A stretch of 64,000 nt of DNA from Limnomonas spitsbergensis. Its lineage: Eukaryota > Chlorophyta > Chlorophyceae > Chlamydomonadales. Location of the stretch: positions 3,348,001 to 3,412,000 of the forward strand of contig JAYJMM010000041.1 in the NCBI GenBank assembly GCA_037349105.1, in the 5' to 3' direction. The translations under genes and the position numbers were made by a program. Shown here piece after piece: positions 1 through 11,511 of this stretch; positions within the stretch are counted from its first letter, which is position 1, and each line of letters starts with the position of its first letter. Below the pieces are notes generated by a model. It saw only the letters and a program-made list of their open reading frames with translations, was not told the origin of the DNA and did not search any database.

Positions 1-1
1 A

Positions 2-1288
2 CAAAAATTAACACACAAAGGGAACCACACCATACCGGAGGGGATCCACTATGAAAAGCAGGAGGGTTTGTTCTGCCAAGCACATGCAATGGCTATGCTC
101 ATGGGTGCACCCCTCACACACACAAAGTGGGAGATTATGGACTGGAACATGAGCCAAAGGCAGAAACCGACCTACGAGCACCATAGATACAACCTTATGC
201 CTGACCAACTTCAATTCCAATCGAATGGGAACTTCACAACCACAGCATGGGCCTTCTACGCGTTTGAAAACTATGGTATGGACTACCGCATGCTGATGGA
301 TCAACGTAGCGATTTATTGAAGCTGACCGTAGACACACTAGACAAGCTCTTAAAGGACCTGCAAGACAAAGAGAAATACCAGTTTGATGCTTTTGTCGTC
401 ATAACTAAAGAAGCAACCTATCGGCACGCAAGCACTCTTCGCCGGTACAAAGATAAATGGTACTGGCTAGACTCAGAAAAAAACAGTAGAGCAGTGATCT
501 CAGGGGGGGGCATGGAAGCAGACCTAAACATGCGAGACCTGAGAGACAAGGCATATGAAGTATGCGGATACTTCCATGCCAACAGCTTAGCCGAATGCAG
601 AAATGCATGTTTGAACTTCCCACCTATCAGGCACCCCCGGGGGGCCTCCCTCAGCCCAATCACAATCCTCGACTCACCGACTCCCATGCCTTTGAGGAAT
701 AGGGTGAGCCTCCCGCTTGGACCTGATTCACAAAGCGTGCAAGACATTAAACAAATGTTTTTGCAGCAAAGTGGCCTACAAATTATATCAGGCCCTCATT
801 TTTCCCTCTCGGAGGGGGACTGTTACTTTGACTCTCTAGCACATCTATCAGGTATTCCTCCTAGCATGTTAAGAGGCCTCGGGGTGCAAACTTTCAGGCA
901 AGCTCTGTCCCAAGGCAGGCAGGATGCGGTCAGGTCCTTAACCACGCTCATCTACCAACAAGTACATGGTACTGATTCGAGACACAAGCTATGTGACTGG
1001 GCAAGACGAATGGCCACGCCGTGTGATGGGGATACGGGAGAGGGACTATGGGCTGACGGGGTCATCACCCACTGGACTGCAATGGCATTGCAAATAACAG
1101 TGCACCAGCACCAATTATCAGAGTCTGACGGAGAACGCAGCATTGTGAGCCAACTCCTAGGAGTCCAACCAACAAATGACGCTGCCCCCGCCTTGCATGT
1201 GTGGTTTTCTGGAAATACCCTAGCTGGGCACTTCGAGCCCATGCTGCCTCTCGTAACCCCACCAGTACCCTGCCCCCTAATAGCCTGA
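2..1288 (+). pseudogene. LINE ORF: Josephin-like plus OTU-like cysteine proteases (5' partial)
   Basis: The frame is open to the window edge, so the true start lies outside. The first half reads like a Josephin-type deubiquitinase: EKQEGLFCQAHAMAML holds the candidate nucleophile Cys (codon 74-76) followed by Q-A-H-A. A later YRHAS (His codon 425-427) and WYWLDS match the Josephin His and Asp region. The second half is OTU-like: EGDCYFDSLAHLSG (Cys codon 821-823), a central W-A-D block, and a terminal GHFEPM (His codon 1229-1231). Both families are cysteine peptidases that usually cleave ubiquitin. OTU-type proteases occur in some retroelements; here they could process the element's polyprotein or remove ubiquitin from it, but that is inference. 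The frame ends at a TAG-type break and continues in another frame, so the copy is probably inactive. Confidence 0.7.
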
Positions 1289-1919
1289 CAGCTTTAAAAG
1301 ATAGATGCTTGAACGAAGCATCAGGCCTCCCAGACGAAAAAACGCTACTACAAGCGTTTGTGCTTTTGATGCAGACATGGGACGATTTCCTGAGAGATAT
1401 TGGAGACTGTACGTCAAAAACAATCAGGTTCATGTTTCCATGTACGGTATCCAGGGACCGGTGCTCCCAGACTCTATCACATCGATTATTGTACGGGCCA
1501 AGCGCATCGTGCAATACGTGCAACCAAGGCAAGGCCCGGCTAGAAACGATGAGCTTAATCACCTTATGAGGTTATCTTTTCCAGACCAAGATGCCACCAT
1601 GGGTCAAGATGATACATCAAACATCAATGCAGCCCCCCCCACCCATGTCACAGTCTTCGACCCACCTAGATGTGCCATCAAAGGAAGGACAATTCAAGGG
1701 CATGAGAAGATAAACGGTGCTGAAAGGACAAAACAAAATAAAATGGCTCCCAAAGGTTACGTACGTAAGCTCAAGAAAAAACAAACTAAATGCAACACCG
1801 CCCTCCCACACACAACGGAAGGAAAGAAAAAGAACAAACTGCTTCAGCCCTCATTATATCGTACCTCACTTCCTCGATCGCTGGTGCGCCAGAGCCAGCT
1901 CAGCAAAAAACAAGGGTGA
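1289..1919 (+). pseudogene. LINE ORF continuation, basic region, frameshifted
   Basis: Coding character continues from the protease ORF but in two different frames. One is open from 1201 to about 1400 and includes a helical, acidic stretch. A second, from about 1400 to 1919, contains YWRLYVKNNQVHVSMYG and then a lysine-rich tail near 1720-1850. At least one small indel must lie near 1385-1410. The lysine-rich end could bind nucleic acid, as LINE ORF1 proteins do, but I see no RRM or zinc knuckle. Its end overlaps the start of the endonuclease frame. Confidence 0.45.
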
Positions 1920-2956
1920 AACAGATCTTACAAAACAAGTTTGCCCAAGAAAATACAAGCCTACCACGCCAGCCAAGTGCTCCACCCCACAGAGAAGACC
2001 AAACAGCCTGCCAACCAGCTACGTTGCGCATGATCACAGCCAATGTCCAAGGCGCCTACACTGCAAAGTATGACATAGAGATGACCATCCAGCAGCATAA
2101 CCCAGATATCCTCGTACTCACCGAGACAAACATGCTCCCCAAGCGGAAAAAGGCCAGATGGTTGAAAGAAGCCCTACATGGATATCAATACTGGGCGTGT
2201 ACACACAGCGAACAAGGCAGAGGCTTGCGAGGGGTCATCATTGCCATCAGGGAACACATTGCAGTGTTGGGCAAGGCCACCCAAACAGAAGGCGACAACT
2301 GCAATGGGAGAATTCTGAGCGTTGCTATCCACATGCCCCACTCCAGGCCCATCAACATCACAGGAGTCTATGCGCCGGCAGGTTGCTCACCAGAGGAGGA
2401 GACAGAGAGACTAAAAATGTACAGCATACTCACGGAAAGCATGCAAGAAGCACAAAACGGCAACCCTTCTTGCCATATTATGCTAGGCGACTGGAATGCA
2501 ACGCTGCTTCAAGATGACAGGAGCAGCGGACACACCTACCACAAGGATGAGACACACAGGAAATTTGTTGAAGCAGTTAAACTTTCACCCCTAGAAACAA
2601 ACCTTAGCCCTCGAGCCCACACCTACACCCACTTCAACAACACCAGTGAGTCCCACACGACCAGCAGAATTGACGATATTTTCACAAACCTGGATATGAA
2701 CATCATCAAAAGTAAGACCAACGTCCTCCAAATAGGCACCCAATCAGATCACACACCCCTGCTAGGCATCATTGAACTGAGAAACACCGGGATTTTCATC
2801 CCCACTCTAAAAGAACAGCCCACACGCCCCTCCACCCGGGTCTTGGTTGCCCTATCAGCCTCACCGACAAGACTGCCTTCGCCAACAAAATCTCCACCTT
2901 CTCAGAGGGTATCGCCGGTGAGACTCGAGACCTGCACCATAAAATGCAGCTCGTAA
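1790..2956 (+). pseudogene. LINE AP-type (EEP) endonuclease domain
   Basis: An exonuclease/endonuclease/phosphatase domain that in APE-type LINEs nicks target DNA to prime reverse transcription. Motifs in order: ITANVQG near 2033, LTETNM near 2117, GVYAPAG near 2360, GDWNA near 2485 (catalytic Asp and Asn), RIDDIF near 2665 and the terminal SDHTPL near 2747. All main catalytic motifs are present. The frame drifts after about 2830, where the expected linker continues in another frame (from about 2850 into 2944-3190), so a small indel separates this domain from RT. Confidence 0.9.
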
Positions 2957-4196
2957 TTAAAGAAGATATTCAGCCGTACTTCGACAGGATTGAGTCCGAA
3001 GACGGGAAGACAAGCAATCGCTTACCTATTATCCAGGGACAAAATGCGTCGGTAAAAGTGAATGAGCTAAGTGAACAACTGTTGAGTGCTCTACAGAAGA
3101 CACAAGCGATCGCCTTAAAAACATGTGAGTGCAAAAACACTAACCCATCTGGCACCCACCTCCGCTCACGGGTTCTGTCCCGAAAAGAGTAATGTTATGC
3201 AAGCACTTTCATACTTGTCATGAGATAATAAATGAAGTTAGCAATACTGCTATCGACACAACTACAGGGATGCAAGAGATTATAGCTAACCAGACTAACC
3301 TTCCCAGCGATATGGAAAAGAGACTTCACGAAGCTGCAACCTTGGAGACAAACATGGGCATGAATAGTGGGCAGATCCTCTCACAAGTCATCAGAGGCAT
3401 TAGGGCCGAGATCCAGACCATGGACAAGGGACAGGACAAGCAAAATCTCGACCAAGCGATCAAAGCTACCAGAGATCTCATTAACAAAAAACCGAAAATG
3501 GCAAACAGGAACATCTTCAAGAAGCCAGCCTCCGGAACCAACTACAAAGCCCTTGTGGACCCGGCCACAAACCACATCACTGACGACCCCAAGAAGATGA
3601 TCTCGATTGTGGAGGAACATTTCACCAAATTGCTGACCCCATGTGCCCCCAAGAGCGGCAAATACCACCCACATGAGGTCACTCGGCAGTACCCGTGGAC
3701 AAAGGGCCCCGATAAATTTACCTTGGAAACACTGGCGACCCGTCTCCCAAACCGACCATGGCTGCACAGAACAATCCAGCAATCCTCAGTGTTTGAAGAA
3801 TGCCTACACACACTAAGTGATGGGAAATCACCAGGACCAGATGGGATCGTAAATGAACTCCTAAAAATGATGACACATGAGTTCAAGGAGTGCATGCACA
3901 TGCTCATGATCATCATGTGGGCAACCGGTGTGACCCCAGACGAATGGAAGCAAAGTACTACACAACTGTTGGAGAAGGGGACGGACGAAACCTTGATAGA
4001 TAAGAAGAGGCCTATCGGGATGCTAAATGCCCTATACAAACTCTGGACGAGGCTTCAAACAAGGGCTATGTCCGACTACGCTGAAAAACACTTGCTTTTG
4101 AGCTCTACCCAAAAGGGGTTCAGGACAAAAGCCAGCACCATGGACCAACTACAGATGCTAGTCATGGCGCTCGAAGATGCGCGACACACCGGCCAG
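2944..4196 (+). pseudogene. LINE reverse transcriptase, N-terminal half
   Basis: A linker (2944-3190) is followed, after another frameshift and stop near 3190, by an open frame from 3192. This frame carries the first RT blocks: LSDGKSPGPDGIVNELLK near 3810, then KKRPIGMLNALYKL near 4003, and QKGFRTKASTMDQL near 4110. It runs into the hAT insertion directly after the codons for HTGQ. Without that insertion the same frame continues with NIYNLQVDFSSAFN at 5368, so the insertion alone broke this part of the RT. Confidence 0.9.
4189..4196. repeat. Target-site duplication, left copy (CCGGCCAG)
   Basis: The 8-bp CCGGCCAG precedes the CAGGGTTACCC terminus of the hAT element. An identical 8-mer follows the other terminus at 5360-5367. 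Confidence 0.95.
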
Positions 4197-5359
4197 CAGG
4201 GTTACCCAGTACGGGCCGTATTGGCCTAAAATCCCGTACCGTATCCGTACCGTACCGTACCGTTTGCAACACGGCCAAATACGGTCGCCATTTCCTGCAC
4301 TGCATGACTGCATGAGAGCGATGTAGGTAGCGCTGAGAACAGGAATGCAGCGTACACGGCTGGTTCGCATTGGATTTTTGCAGCCGTCATCGAAGGCTGG
4401 CCAGGCCAAGCGTGGGCGATGCAAATTTTGTAATTATATTATCGTCAACACTACGCGATTTTCCAATCACCTCGCGGGCATAACAGGACAAGTTGCGGCG
4501 TGTAAGACGTTAGGACGGGTGATACAGGCATATTGCGGTGATGTCGTGTGATCGTCTCCCTCGTCTGGCAAATCCACACCGTCCACAGTCCACACATCCA
4601 GGGCAATAAAATCTACGTAAGGTCGCTCGCTTCCAGTGGTAAAGAGGCATTCGTTGCTCGTGAAAGTACAAGTCTACCCCAAAACCTAGTGGCAATAAGA
4701 CAGAACTTGGCGCCAAGTCACAATCCAAAGCTGCATAGAGGGAGGAGGGCAGGAGGCCAGGAGGAGTAGGAGCCCATGAGTCCAGGACTCCCAGGAGGGA
4801 GGCAAGACACAGGAGCTCCGTGTCTCCTTACGAAGTGATTTCCATGCATGCCATGCAACTCAGCAACTATGCAAGGTGATTCTGAGGCCTCTTGTTTCTA
4901 TTGCTATATTCATGCATGTAAAATTTCATGTGCCATGCTGGTGGGTAGCGTTTATATGGACTAGCTGAATTGCTGAAATGCTGAATGGCATGTTGGAACA
5001 TTGCAATGGCGATCTGTGAGGAGTTTGGGATTGCATCAATGATCATATTTTCTCCTATCATGTCAGCCTGGTAAATCTGCATGCATGCATGGAGATCCTT
5101 GGTGGTTATTTGGGGGCCATGCAAAAATTGCATGGGGACTGTCATGCAGCCATGCAGTATGTCAGGATGTGCATGGGGTCAAACAGTCATGTGAGTGTTG
5201 CATGCATGTGTTTCTCTGTGTGGATCCTGTTGTTCTGAGCCTTGAAAATGGGAAAATCTTTGACCGTATTGGCCTACCGTACCGTCCCTTTTGTCCGTAC
5301 CGTACCCGTACCGTACCGCACCGTATTCCCGTACCGTGTTTCCGTACCGGGTTACCCTG
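4197..5359. mobile_element. hAT-superfamily DNA transposon, non-autonomous, 1163 bp
   Basis: The ends are perfect 11-bp inverted repeats: CAGGGTTACCC at 4197-4207 and GGGTTACCCTG at 5349-5359. Eight-base target duplications and CAGGG termini are diagnostic of hAT elements. Both subterminal regions (about 4205-4285 and 5262-5348) are packed with CCGTACC-type repeats, likely transposase binding sites. The middle holds only a short BED-finger remnant, and 4840-5230 is rich in CATGCATG palindromes. No DDE transposase or hAT dimerisation domain is visible, so mobility would need help from another element. The intact ends suggest the insertion is fairly recent relative to the LINE. Confidence 0.93.
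4345..4551 (+). pseudogene. BED zinc-finger fragment of a hAT transposase
   Basis: A 68-codon open stretch contains AKRGRCKFCNYII followed by SNHLAGITGQVAAC, giving the C-x2-C ... H ... C spacing of the BED-type finger found at the N-terminus of hAT transposases. It stops after about 20 more residues with no transposase core, so it is a remnant of the autonomous parent. Its position inside the inverted repeats supports the hAT assignment. Confidence 0.65.
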
Positions 5360-5367
5360 CCGGCCAG
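5360..5367. repeat. Target-site duplication, right copy (CCGGCCAG)
   Basis: Identical to 4189-4196. Removing the element and one copy rejoins the RT reading frame exactly (HTGQ to NIYN). Confidence 0.95.
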
Positions 5368-8300
5368 AATATCTATAACTTACAAGTCGACTTCTCTTCA
5401 GCGTTTAACATGATGGACCACGACATTCTCCTTATGATCATGTACGACCTAGGGTTCCCTACAGATGCGGTGGATTCAGTTAAAAACCTTTACATGGGGG
5501 CAACAACCCAGGTCCGATGGGGCACAGAGCTCACCGGCAAGATCCCCATGGGGCGGGGCAGCATACAGGGGGACACCCTTTCACCCCTCCTTTTCCTCGT
5601 CTACATTGAACCACTGCTCCGATGGGCCCAAGTCGGGGCCAGGGGCTACATGTTTGGATGCATAGATGACATGAACGCTCGCATGGAGCACTCACTCAGC
5701 AGTGCAGCATTCGCAGACGACTTGTCAATGCTGACAAGTAAACTGTCGGACCTGCATGTACAAGCAGAGAAACTTAGTCTCTACTCCGACTTCGCGAAAA
5801 TGAAGGTCAACACTGGGAAAACTCTAGTATCAGGTGTACTTTATCAAAACATCCGCACTGGACTATATGGGAACAAGGATGCTCTGGTGCAAGTAAGAAG
5901 ACAACTGGAAAATCAGATAATGGTCCAAGGACAATACGTGCAACACCTCCCCCCAATAGATCCCTTCAGATACCTCGGTGCAGAGCTCACGATGACACTA
6001 GACTGGAAGTTCCAACACCAAAACTTGATAAAGAAGGCAAGGCAAAAGATTGAGGAGCTGCAAGCCTCACATGCCACTCCAAGACAAATTAAGCATATCA
6101 TTGAGACAACTATTAAGCCCTCAATCTCAAACACCTTTGGGATAACCCCATGCACGGGAGCTGACCTCCAGATTCTAGACAGCATCATGGCCACGGCCAT
6201 CAAGAAGGCGTACGGACTGTGGACATGTGCTAACTCAGCTACCGTACACCAATATGTCGCGTCCTTCAGGCTGGGGTGTGCATCCCTGGCGACAGAATAC
6301 GCAAAGAAGAATACAGAACTGCTCATCACATCCCTACGCGATGAAGGGCGCATGGGCACAGTCACTCGAAGTCTCCTGGAGAAGCAGCTCAAATACATGG
6401 GCGGGTGCCCCTCAAAGTTTAAAGACACCCAACAGGCTAAACATTGCATGCGGCTCAGACAACTGTCCCATATCACAGATAATGACCTGATCATCATGAA
6501 AAGCAAGGTGCAACAATTCACAGCACATACCCCGGAACTCGCCCAAGCGCTAGAACAGCTCAACCCTGCCACTGCTACCCTCCCTGCCACAGACCCCCTC
6601 AATGCGTACACCCTGCTTCAACCCTTGTTTCACCTAGGAATCACTCACCTAGCAGACCTGACAGAACAGGGAGGCAAGCACTTGATGGATGGGAGAGGCC
6701 TGAGAAACAGATACGGGAGAAATGTCAAAGACAAGCACATCATAGCCTTAAACAGACTCTCAGTCATGGCAAACAACGGGCCCGGTGCAGACAAAGACCT
6801 AAGAGACATGATAAGAAAAAGAAACACGACGTTGAGCCTCCCAAAGGATCAACGAGAGATACACGAGGGAAACATGTACATCACTGCTATAGCAAGAAAC
6901 CCCATGCCGACAGGAACCATGTTCCAGGCTTCCCTTCACCCTGACCAGACATTGATCACCCAGTACCTGAATACCAAGGACATTGGCACTCCAACAACAA
7001 CAGAAACAGAGAGACCGGGAGACCTCGCTGATATCCCAGACCCCACCCAACAACAAGAGGGCAGAGCAAACCTGACGGGACAGCAAGGCAGCAAGAAGAA
7101 ACAACACTGGCGCAAGGACCCTACCCTCCACAGAGACAAGAAAAGACAAGGATGCTCGTCAATTACGAGCCTACGGAAAGAGATTGCGGCCCCACGCAGA
7201 AAGTGCCAGACAACAGGGACATGCCTATGTACCAGACATGACTACAAAAGGAAGGAGGCAGAGCACATTTTTGCATTTGCCAAAAGCAAAATATCAGAAG
7301 GAGAAAGGGCGGCAACAGTCATACAAGAGATGTATGGGCACACCAACCAAGTAGCAGCCATCACAGGCTGGAGGATGGTCACAGAGCCAAGCAAAGGACG
7401 CTACCAAAAAGGGAAAGACAGAATCAAGCAAATTCAATATCAAGTCACATGGCACCCAAGCATCATTGATAAATGGGCCATCCCATACCATGGCATGGCA
7501 GGGTACACACCAGAGAAGATAGAGGCTTGTTGCCGGAAGACTCTAGGACTTGGTCAAGACCTGCATGCCCACGATTGGGCAGGTGTTGCAGCATGCGAAG
7601 GTTGTTGGAACCCACACAGCCTGCAGTACGATGACGCATCGGGATGTTATGATGACATCATCACATGCGACGTATGCTACAAGTACTATCATGTCCAATG
7701 CCTAGGCCAACCAGTGGACTGGAGACCCAGCCAAGACAAATGGACATGCCCAGCATGCACACATGTAACTAGCACCACACAAGTGGAGGGGCTGGTTAGA
7801 GTCACATGGAAGCCTAGCTGGGAGCCTGAAGAGATGCTCCTTACCAAAGAAAACACGGCCGCCCTCCTACGACAATGGGTGTCTGAAAACCACGACCAGC
7901 CACCAGCGAGGACCTCCGAAGGCACCATGCTAGATAGGCACTTATCTAACATGGCCCAACAAGGGTTCCACCAAAATCACAGCAGTTGGGATACCACCCT
8001 GGGAGACAATATCCGGGAAATGATAACCTTCGATATGGAGCCAATTAACCCGCAACTGGACATCGATGCACCAACGGGAGAGTGTAAAATTGAAGTGAGA
8101 GAGATTGAGACATGGAACCCTAAGCGTTCCACCCAAATCATGACTACAGAGATGGCATGCGTGTACAAGGGGAACGGCCGGTGCGTCGGGACAATCGCCA
8201 AAGACAGACTCATCACCCTCAGAAGATTGTATGAACAGGCTTCAGATGAAGGCATCCATGCAAAAATGACGCCTCCCCCATCCTCCTTTGAAGAGGAAAT

Positions 8301-10056
8301 GGTTGACCTCATCATCAGACACAAGGAGGGGACAAAGACACAGACCAAACAAATGCAGGACAATTTCAGCATCCCACCACAATTCAGAGCGTTGATAGAC
8401 ACGCACTTTGGCGTCTCCAAGGAACGGTTCTCTAGCCCCCTCCAAGTTAGAGATCACGCCACCACCTATTGGAGTATATACCCGAGGGACCAGGCCTTCC
8501 AAGCACAAACAAATGCCTTCCAACACAGGTGGACAGGGTACTCACATGCCTTCCCAAACCGGGACGAACCATCCCTCGAGAAAGCAGTCCGATGGGCAGT
8601 ATGGTCTGCAGATATGACCAGGGAACCGACAGCTACTGTCTTGTACCTGCCCAGGGGGATGAAGTCGTCAGGCAAACCCTCATACCAAAAGTGGTTGGAC
8701 AAATACCCGAAATATTGTACAAGAATAGCTAGCACCAAGAGCTCCCCATTCCCCCTGTGGAAAGAGGAGAGTTGGACGCAAGGAGCAACCCCGCCTCCCA
8801 TGCACAAATGCCACATGGACATAATCGTTGTGTGGAACAAAAAAGCCCAGTCCGAGCAAATCGGGTGGAAACAGGATCTCCTCATCAGACTGCTCCGCAC
8901 AACCCTCGCACATGTTGAAAAACACCCGCAAGCCAGGGCCAACCCCCTGCTAACCGCAACATGGACCCAGCCTCCTCCCCCATGTGGGGATAGGGCGGAA
9001 GAAGGTCAAGGAGAGCTGAGCCATGCCCAGCCCATGATAGGATCAAGCTCCTTCCAACGTTCTCCAAGGGACACTGACATCCCTAGAGCAACGGAGGTAG
9101 ACCCAGTGGACGCATGCAATTGCCTCCAGTGGTTCCAAGAAAAGAGCGCGCTGAAGCACAATTGGAGGGAGATAGCCTACACTGATGGCAGCTGTATTGA
9201 AACCAGCCTCAAAGAAGGCAGGAAAGTTCAGCTAACTGGCGCTGGCCTCCACATCCCGAGCGCCAATTCCGATCAACAGGACATCACCATTAACCCGGCT
9301 GGAGAAGGTCCCACAAACACCATCAACAGAGCCGAACTGGCAGGGATTTATGGAGCCCTAGTGAAAAGACAGACCAAGATAGCTGTGGACAGCGCCACAT
9401 CCTTGTACCAAATCCGAAAAGCTATCCGATCCCCCATGTCTCTCACCTACCACAAGCACAGAGACCTCCTCCAGCATATCGTGGGCCAACTCCAGCTCAT
9501 GGCGTCCCAAGGAAAAATAGTCGAATTCCATAAGGTGAAGGCCCACAACGGAGATATCGGAAACGAGAAAGCCGACGGGGTCGCTAAACGGGCAGCCACT
9601 CAAAAGGGAGAATGCGATCTGACCGTTCCAGTGAGCTCCGAACCCTCACAGTACGGCTCTTTCTGGCTTTTCACAAAACCTGACGAAGTGGACCCTAGCC
9701 AGGGAGAGCCGCAAGGATTAGAGGATCTGAAGGGTGCCTTGAAGACACACATTCACGAGCGCCAAAAGCTGGGCCGATCCAACATCGATAGCGTATACTT
9801 TCAAGGGTGGCAACGGTTGCACTCGATTGCTGATGGGACCCTCAGCAACAGTTTCTTTAACCACCCAGGAGTCACTCTGGCAGAGAAGAAAACAGCCCTT
9901 CGATGGCGACATGGATGCCTTTGGAATAGCAAGGTGGCTTTCAGGTGGGGCAAAAGTACCACGGACAAATGCCCCTTGTGTGGAGAGCACGACAGTGCAG
10001 GCCATATAACAGGCGCATGCAGGCACCCCGAAATGCAAAAGATGTACCGTACATAG
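5360..10056 (+). pseudogene. LINE polyprotein: RT C-terminal half, PHD finger, RNase H, CCHC finger
   Basis: About 1,565 codons without a break. The RT half has DFSSAFNMMDHDILL (catalytic Asp) near 5390 and FADDLSML near 5710, plus a long thumb region. A PHD finger lies at about 7591-7770, with ITCDVCYKYYHVQCLGQP and WTCPACTH; PHD fingers read histone tails and could guide insertion into chromatin, which is inference. RNase H follows at about 9165-9600: AYTDGSC near 9177, NRAELAGIYGAL, AVDSATSLYQI, and a final NEKADGVAK. The CCHC finger CPLCGEHDSAGHITGAC (9971-10021) normally precedes the RLE. The frame ends by a small frameshift near 10045. Confidence 0.92.
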
Positions 10057-10217
10057 AGCGCCGCCATAGCACAGGAAGGATTTTGCTTAGGGCTGTATCG
10101 AAAGGCAGCATGGGAGGGGACATCGTCATGGCAGACCTGGGGACAGCCGAGAAGTGTGAGAGAGCAGGAGCACCAGCCATGTTGATGAATAAAGTCCCCT
10201 CGTACTTCATAACGTAG
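10040..10217 (+). pseudogene. LINE RLE linker remnant, truncated
   Basis: In a new frame, ERRHSTGRILLRAVSKGS and MADLGTAEKCERAGAP align closely with copy B (ERHHHTGRILLRAISKGS, MADLGSAHKCEKAGAP). Identity stops at NKVP (about 10197), where copy B continues to its catalytic PD and E-F-K residues. Copy A therefore lacks the RLE core. A LINE cut at the 3' end is unusual, because target-primed insertion normally truncates the 5' end; a later deletion or rearrangement is more likely. Confidence 0.75.
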
Positions 10218-11511
10218 GAGGCGTGGGGCCTTGTTTTGTGTGAGGCTAGGTTCGTTCGTGGCCGTGCCTAGGTGTCGTGTACTCTTGCAGTGACATTGAC
10301 GTACTCTCACTGATTTGTGCCTTGCAGCTGGATTACAGCGTTTGATTTTGTGATGTCTGCCAGTAGTATAGGATTTACTGATGGACCGTCATGTATCAAA
10401 CTATGCGCGGCTGTCAAAGCTTGATTTTGAAATAGCATCGCGAACAGAGACAACTTCGGCGGTGCCGATGTTTCAACGACAGTAAGTATTGGAACGGCCG
10501 ATAGGTTGAAACCCTCTAACGCGTTAGAATCTAACGCTGTCCATTACGACACTCACCTGTATTGTATTCAGGGACATGCCGACGAACATGACCGGCGCAG
10601 CGGTGGGCCCTACTTTCGCCAAAACCGGTTCAGCCATACCGGTACCCTGTAAAACCTGCCCACCCAAACCACGAAAATTACGAACAGTGCCGGAATTTTG
10701 CATCACGCGACGTCGCCAGTGTCTTTAACGGAATCTGCAGGTCCGCGGCTCTGACGCAGTAGTCGGTACTTGAGTAGTACTCCCGGGCCCCCACTACCAG
10801 TACCGTCATGTATCAAACTATGCGCGGCTGTGAAAGCTCGACGTTCGCAACCTTTCACTGATCGGCCGGACGCGATGCCCCATATATAGGCATCACGCAA
10901 ACCCCTTCCGTACGGCGATTCGTTATTATTTTCTATTTCAGGGCAGGGGAAACCACCTGGGTTGTGGAAACCAAGAGTGTGGAATCGACAGAAAAAACTC
11001 CTGAATCCACAGAAAAACACTCCTTATCAGTCTCCATAGAAACACGCTCTCCCCAGTTCCTTCGTAGAAAAGGAAATCCTCACTCTAGGCACTTCACTGT
11101 AAAACTCCCCTTTAAGTCATCAGTTCTTCCATAGGAGAGAAACTCCTGAATCCGCAGGAAATAACTCCTTTCTCCTCAACTTATCTCACCTCAACTCATG
11201 CGGCTCAATTCTACTGGGCCCTCCGTACTTCAGGGTGCTTTATTCTACAGCCTAGGTTAGAGTTGAGGTTGCTTTATTCTACAGCCTGGCCTTTGGCCTT
11301 TAACCTCCCCCCTCCCCATAGCTCACCAACCAGGAACAAGAAATCCAACAATCTTCCGACGCAATGTAGATCTCTTCCTACTAACCCCCTAAAAAACATA
11401 TACCAGTGTAGATCTCTTCCCACCAACCACCCAAAACCATACACCAGCAAAACTCGAAACGCACACAAATACTTCACGGCAAAGCCATTTCAAGCTAGTA
11501 TAAGCAGTCCA
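10218..11511. other. Noncoding spacer with small duplications
   Basis: No supported gene. A segment near 10390-10425 (CATGTATCAAACTATGCGCG) recurs at about 10806-10840. A segment at 10508-10530 (ACCCTCTAACGCGTTAGA) recurs at 40338-40360, so it belongs to a dispersed repeat. Near 10990-11180 short motifs such as ACTCCTGAATCC repeat imperfectly. A GTAGATCTCTTCC block occurs twice near 11366 and 11411. This is the region downstream of the minus-strand glycosyltransferase stop, so its 3' UTR should lie here. Confidence 0.5.

Larger units (their letters stand above)
1..10215 (+). mobile_element. LINE copy A, Dualen/RandI-like, interrupted and frameshifted
   Basis: A non-LTR retrotransposon entering from the left edge. 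In order it encodes a Josephin-like plus OTU-like protease ORF, a basic region, an AP (EEP) endonuclease, reverse transcriptase, a PHD finger, RNase H, a CCHC finger, and the first part of the linker to a restriction-like endonuclease (RLE). Comparison with copy B at 41500-42299 shows that copy A loses homology near 10197, just before the RLE catalytic motif. A clade with both AP and RLE endonucleases is known from Chlamydomonas (Dualen/RandI), and the layout fits it. Reading-frame breaks lie near 1289-1400, 1790-1919, 2830-2950, 3140-3192 and 10045, so this copy is dead. A hAT element splits the RT domain. No poly-A tail or target duplication was identified. Confidence 0.85.
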
